A stretch of 64,000 bases of DNA from Brasenia schreberi (Eukaryota > Streptophyta > Magnoliopsida > Nymphaeales > Cabombaceae): contig JAYKKT010000056.1 of the NCBI GenBank assembly GCA_036023115.1, positions 3,474,501 to 3,538,500 on the forward strand, in the 5' to 3' direction. Below the pieces are notes generated by a model that was given only the letters and a program-made list of their open reading frames with translations, had not been told where the DNA came from and ran no database searches. The translations under genes were made by a program, and so were the position numbers. Below are positions 59,906 to 64,000 of the stretch, piece after piece; the first letter of the stretch is position 1; every line of letters starts with the position of its first letter.

Positions 59906-60308
59906 CTGGGACCCTTATAAAGGGTCTCGGCTCGAGAGAAACCCGCGATTTTTCGCCGGTTTTCTCTCTCCTTTTGGATTCTTCAAGCTCCCTAAGAGTC
60001 GGTTTTCGCCTCCTTGGTGTTCAAAGCTCTAAAATCGTGCCCTACGGTGTCCGTCCAAGCCTCCAAACTCGGATTTAGGTATATTTTTAATGTTTTTTCC
60101 CTTTTTTTCTTTTATATTTATTGTTTTTTGTGTTATTTCGGGTTTTTTTTTTTTAATGACAAAATATGAAGTTATTAAGTGTGTGTATACGATTTTTATT
60201 GCATTCATGAAGTGGGAGACACTCGATTTGAGTGTTATTTGAAGATTGGGGGATTTACGAAGTGCTTTTATTTTTAGGTTTTTGTTTGAATTAAAGTACT
60301 CCATTGAG

Positions 60309-62805
60309 ATGGCAGGAAGGGGTGGTAGAGACTCTCATTCAAAGTTTGATGATCCGGCACGGCAATGGGGTATACCAGTTGAGGGTTCAAGGTTAAAAAT
60401 CAGATGTTTATTTTGTGAAAAGGTGGTTAGTGGTGGAATTTTAAGGTTGAAACACCACCTAGCAGGAACCAGGAAAGAAGTTACTCCATGCACAGGCAGA
60501 GTTAGAAGTGTGCCAGAAGGTATTAAATGGCAATGCTTGCAGATGATTGAGAGCATACAGGAAAGGAGACAACAAAAGGATGATTTCCATATGCGTGAAG
60601 AAGCTGATGATGCTACTGCCACTGGAGTTGGATTCACTGATAGTTTGCCTTCAGATGCTCGAACAGATATTGGTAGTAGCAGTTCGCGAGCACCTAGCAG
60701 AGGAAAGAGGGTTGCAGCTGAAGACTTTGGAGGTGGCAGAAGAGGAAGTTCAGGAAGGAGTAGAGGAAGAGCTTCTTCTTCTAGCATACATTCGTTCTTT
60801 CCTCCTTCCACTACACCTGGTGCTCAACCAGGAATTCGTGCTGCTATGGCTTCAGAACAACTGCACGATCAAGCAGACCTTGCAGTGGGCAGATGGTTTT
60901 ATGATGCATACATTCCATTTAATGCAGCAAACAGTTTTCATTTTCAAGCAATGGCAGATGCAATTGCTAACATTGGTCCAGGATACAGGATGCCCTCTTA
61001 TCAGAAGTTGAGAGGGAAGATATTAGATCAGACCGTGATTGAAGTGCAGCAATACTGTTCGACTTTGAGACAATCGTGGAAGGAAAGAAGATGCACTATC
61101 ATGGCAGATGGATGGACCGATAGGCGAGAAAGGACATTGCTAAACTTTCTTGTATATTGTCCTAAAGGACTCATGTTTTTGAGATCTCTAGATATGTCAG
61201 AGGAGAGGCACACTGCAGAGATCCTACGAGAGGAATTTGATAAGGTTATACAAGAGGTTGGGCTAGAAAATGTAGTCCAATTGATTACAGATAATGCAGC
61301 TAACTACAAAGCAACTGGAAAGGAGTTAGCTGATATTTATGGGACTTTCTACTGGACACCATGTGCAGCCCATTGTTTAGATCTCATCCTCGAGGACATT
61401 GGTGAGATGGATGAAATAAAGGCAGCAACTGAGTGTTGCCAAGATATTATAAAATTCATTTACAACCATGCATTTGTTTTGTGTATGATAAGGAGATACA
61501 CAGAAGGTGCAGAGCTTCTTCGCACAGCTGCAACTCGGTTCGCAACAAACTTCTTGTCTGTACAAAGTATTGTAAGACAGAAGCAAGCTTTAAAGAGAAT
61601 GTTCTCCTCAGATGAGTGGCAACAATTTGCAGAGTTGCCACAAAACAGAAGGAACAGAAAGTTAAATGAGATTGCAGAAACGGTTTTTAGAAGTTCATTT
61701 TGGAATGCATGCATCAGATTATTGAAAATTACTTGTCCTTTAGTGAAAGTTTTGAGATTGGCTGACAGCGAGGAGAAATCATCTATGGGCTACCTTTATG
61801 AAGCCATGGACAGGGCAAAAGAAGCGATCAGAAATAACTTTAATGAAAAAAAAAGAGATTATGTGCCCGTGTGGAAAATAATTGATAGTAGATGGAATAA
61901 ACAATTGCATCAGCCTATTCATGCAGCAGCCTACTATCTAAACCCATCATTGAGGTACTCAACAACCTTCAAAAGGGACGGTGAGGTTAATCGAGGAATC
62001 ATTGAATGCATCGACAGATTAGTCCCTGATGAGAGCATAGTAGATGCGATACATCGAGAGATGGAGATATATGATAATGCTCTTCACTTGATGGGTTTGC
62101 CTGTTGCAATTCGCAACCGCTCTACGATGCGTCCAGGTACATTGTTTATTTTCATATTTAAGTTGCATCTTACATTACTGTGGATTATTATGTCTCTAAT
62201 GTTTATATTTTTTTACAGATGTTTGGTGGAACAGGTTTGGAAGTGATTGTCCAAACCTTAGAGATTTTGCAGTTAGAGTCTTAAGCCAAACCTGTAGTGC
62301 AATAGGTTGTGAAAGAAATTGGAGTGTTTTTGAACACATCCATACAAAAAAGCGCAACAGGTTGGAACATAAAAGGCTTAATGATTTGGTTTATATTCGT
62401 TGTAACATGCGCCTTCGTGAAAGGTAATGTTGTATTACTTTCAAATTTTCAATTCGATATTATTTAACTTCAGTTTTCAATTGTTAATATTACTTACTAA
62501 TTGTTTATCTTTGTTTGTGTCGTAGGCAATTAAAAAAAGTAAATAGAGAAGAAAGTCAGTTCGATCCAATAAGTTTGGATAATTTTGATATATTAGAAGA
62601 TTGGGTTATGGAAGACACTGAAGAAAATGCCCTCCTAACAGAAGAAGACGTTGCCTGGATTAATTTGGAAAGAGCGCAACAACATTATGGAGATGAAGAA
62701 TTTGATTTTGAAGAAGAAGGTGTGGGCGTGGTTGATGATGATGAGGATCTGCAACAAGGAGAAGATGAAGATTATTTAGTTGATGATCCTGATTACAATT
62801 TGTAA
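60309..62805 (+). CDS. hAT transposase, BED finger/DUF659/dimerisation type
   Basis: Three exons: 60309-62136, 62219-62423 and 62526-62805, introns GT-AG and phases consistent, 770 residues. The start MAGRGGRDSHSKF is preferred because the decayed copy hAT 3 keeps the same ATG; an in-frame codon at 60246 lies in the leader. A BED-type zinc finger comes first (RCLFCEKVVSGG...LKHHLAG, residues ~30-60). A low-complexity Ser/Arg/Gly stretch (~120-170) follows. Next is the DUF659/RNase H-like catalytic region with ADGWTDRRERTLLNFLVY, ITDNAANYKATGKEL and CAAHCLDLILEDIG. The C-terminal dimerisation domain in exon 2 has CERNWSVFEHIHTKKRNRL. The tail is strongly acidic (exon 3). The protein should cut the element at its TIRs and reinsert it. 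No break was found. Confidence 0.92.
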
Positions 62806-63039
62806 AATGTAACATTATATGTAACTGTAGTGTACTGTAAAGTGTAAACTATGTCTGTATTTTATTTTTTGGATTCAAAATATGTAAATTTGGATGCAAT
62901 TGTTCAATGCTGAATGCTCAATCTGTACTAAACTTACATTATATGAATTTAAAGCAATTATCATATTTTTCCTGATTTTTTTCGATTTTTTACTATTTTT
63001 TATTAATTTTTAATTATTTTTTGCATTATTTTAATATTA

Positions 63040-63105
63040 AAGTACGATACGATACGATATGCCCGTATCGTGGAGCCCAACGATACACGATACGATACGC
63101 GTCAT
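63040..63105. promoter_or_regulatory. 3' subterminal CGATACG array of hAT 2
   Basis: About six copies of CGATACG/CGTATCG variants, including three overlapping in ACGATACGATACGATA, next to the 3' TIR. It mirrors the array at the other end. Confidence 0.65.
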
Positions 63106-63144
63106 ACAACACTGCTACTGGCCCGTGCCCCTATTACATTAACA

Positions 63145-63158
63145 CCCCCCTCAAACTT
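63145..63158 (-). other. Polypurine tract of copia E
   Basis: Minus strand AAGTTTGAGGGGGG directly precedes the 3' LTR start TGTTAATG. Confidence 0.8.
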
Positions 63159-63192
63159 ACAGGGTATACACTGAAAGTTTGTCCAACAAGAA

Positions 63193-64000
63193 TTAAAACC
63201 GAGTAGCCGAAAGAGATTTGATGAAGAAATTTGCTAGTTGCATCTTAGATGTGATATAACACAGTGAAATCTTCTTATTCAGGCATTCTTCACGATCAAA
63301 GTGACAATCAATCTCGATATGCTTCGTCCTCTCATGAAAAGTATTACTCGAGACAATGTACATGATATTTTTGTTGTCACAATACATGATGGTAGGGCGT
63401 TGCACAGTAACTCCCATATCTGCTAGAATGGTTATGATCCAAGAGATCTCCATCGCAACTATAGTCATAGCTCGATATTCGGCTTTCGTGGATGAAAGGA
63501 ACACTTTCTATTGCTTTTTGCACTTTTAGGCGATGAAAGATTCACCTAAAAACATACAAAAACCAGTCATAGAGTATCTATCGTTGACATCTCGATCCCA
63601 ATCAACATCCGTATATACAGATAAATCAAAAGATGAAGAAGAAGTTAAGAGAACCCTTTTATTAGCAGTATTTCTGATATATCGAATAATGCGCAAAACA
63701 GCACTCATGTGAACAGAAGTGGGTGCCTGCTGAAATTGACTTGTTGTGTGTACTGTATGTGAATATCTGGTCTGGTAATGGTAAGATAGGTAAGGGCTCC
63801 TATGGGTTGTCGGTACGGGGTGGGATCAACTAATTTCTCACCATCAGTGGATCTTAGCTTGGTGCCTAGAACTTCTAGTGTGTATCTTGGTATCTGTAAG
63901 ACCAGATCTTTCAATGATATCATTTGCAAACTTTGTTTGAGACATAAAGTATCCATAATTTTTTTAGTTATTTCAATGCCTAAAAAGTAATTCAGCAGGC
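63193..64000 (-). pseudogene. Copia E RT end and RNase H, broken
   Basis: Minus-strand pieces: RT thumb/connection at 63705-63956 (PYRQPIGALTYLTITRPDI), 63526-63708 (VLRIIRYIRNTANKRVLL, YSMTGFCMFLGES) and RNase H at 63193-63504 (SSTKAEYRAM, MYCDNKN, FHERTKHIEIDCHFDRE). Frame breaks separate them, with at least one stop (near 63508). The rest of pol lies beyond the window. Confidence 0.8.

Larger units (their letters stand above)
59804..63114 (+). mobile_element. Complete, apparently intact hAT transposon (hAT 2)
   Basis: 3,311 bp starting CAGTGTTGTCTGTATCG and ending CGCGTCATACAACACTG. The outer nine bases form a perfect terminal inverted repeat. The target duplication CTACTGGC is perfect (59796-59803 and 63115-63122). 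Both ends carry dense CGTATCG/CGATACG motifs. The transposase gene inside shows no stop or frameshift across three exons. It lies in the U3 of copia E's LTR, so it inserted after copia E, which itself sits in an older hAT of the same family. Confidence 0.95.
59277..63144 (-). repeat. 3' LTR of copia E, split by hAT 2
   Basis: Without the 3,311-bp hAT and its duplicated 8 bp, the LTR is 549 bp. It starts (minus strand) TGTTAATGTAATAGGGG and ends GTGACATAGCA. A TATA box, TATAAATA, lies at 59644-59651 on the minus strand. The hAT sits upstream of it, in U3. Confidence 0.85.
59277..64000 (-). mobile_element. Copia E, inserted in hAT 1, partly in window
   Basis: A minus-strand copia whose 3' LTR (59277-63144, counting the nested hAT) and RNase H/RT end (63193-64000) are visible. 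The left LTR end TGCTATGTCACACG abuts hAT 1 at TCTTA (59272-59276), the expected left target duplication. The other end lies beyond the window. Confidence 0.88.

Noticed and set aside
60246..60308. Upstream in-frame start for the hAT transposase
   Set aside because: The extra 21 residues are not supported by the decayed copy hAT 3, where the shared ATG is the one before GGAAGGGG.
60335..61714. Several minus- and plus-frame ORFs inside the hAT transposase
   Set aside because: They overlap the clearly coding main frame.

Overview
This window looks like nuclear DNA of a flowering plant. It holds two intron-bearing plant genes, Ty1/copia retrotransposons primed on initiator-Met tRNA (TGGTATCAGAGC-type sites), RTE-type LINEs with TTG-repeat tails, hAT and CACTA DNA transposons, and long CT/AT microsatellites. 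I cannot name the species. Base composition is AT-rich and most of the window is repeats.

Left third (1-22.4 kb): about 15 kb of gene-poor, AT-rich DNA with small tandem duplications, SINE-like tRNA-derived repeats, a MITE family with TAGACATGGCC ends and 8-bp target duplications, a 5'-truncated RTE LINE (7684-9084) and one CACTA end. It is followed by a complete five-exon gene for a half-size ABCG transporter, closest to ABCG14, the cytokinin exporter (15713-18560, +).

Middle (22.4-41.6 kb): a full-length but dead copia element with both LTRs and a perfect GTAAT target duplication (22392-28414), another MITE (28795-29182), an old LINE (30649-32009), a probable two-exon gene for a 49-residue Lys/Ala/Pro-rich peptide (32914-33623), and an isoprenylcysteine alpha-carbonyl methylesterase (ICME/ICMEL) gene on the minus strand. 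Ten exons of the last are visible between 35944 and 41574. Its first exon or exons are not found.

Right third (41.9-64 kb): a transposon nest lying just upstream of the ICMEL gene, so either inside a giant first intron or replacing its 5' end. Two decayed hAT copies (42455-43699 on +, 56934-59276 on -) were invaded by copia elements. The first received copia A, which in turn received copia B (45454-50737, TSD CTTCT). The second received a LINE (57045-57453) and copia E (59277 to beyond the window). Copia E's LTR was then hit by a new, apparently intact hAT element of the same family (59804-63114, TSD CTACTGGC) with a three-exon 770-residue transposase. That element is the most striking object here. 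The order of insertions can be read directly from the target duplications.

All exon borders, target duplications and LTR limits were read by eye. No alignment or database search was run.
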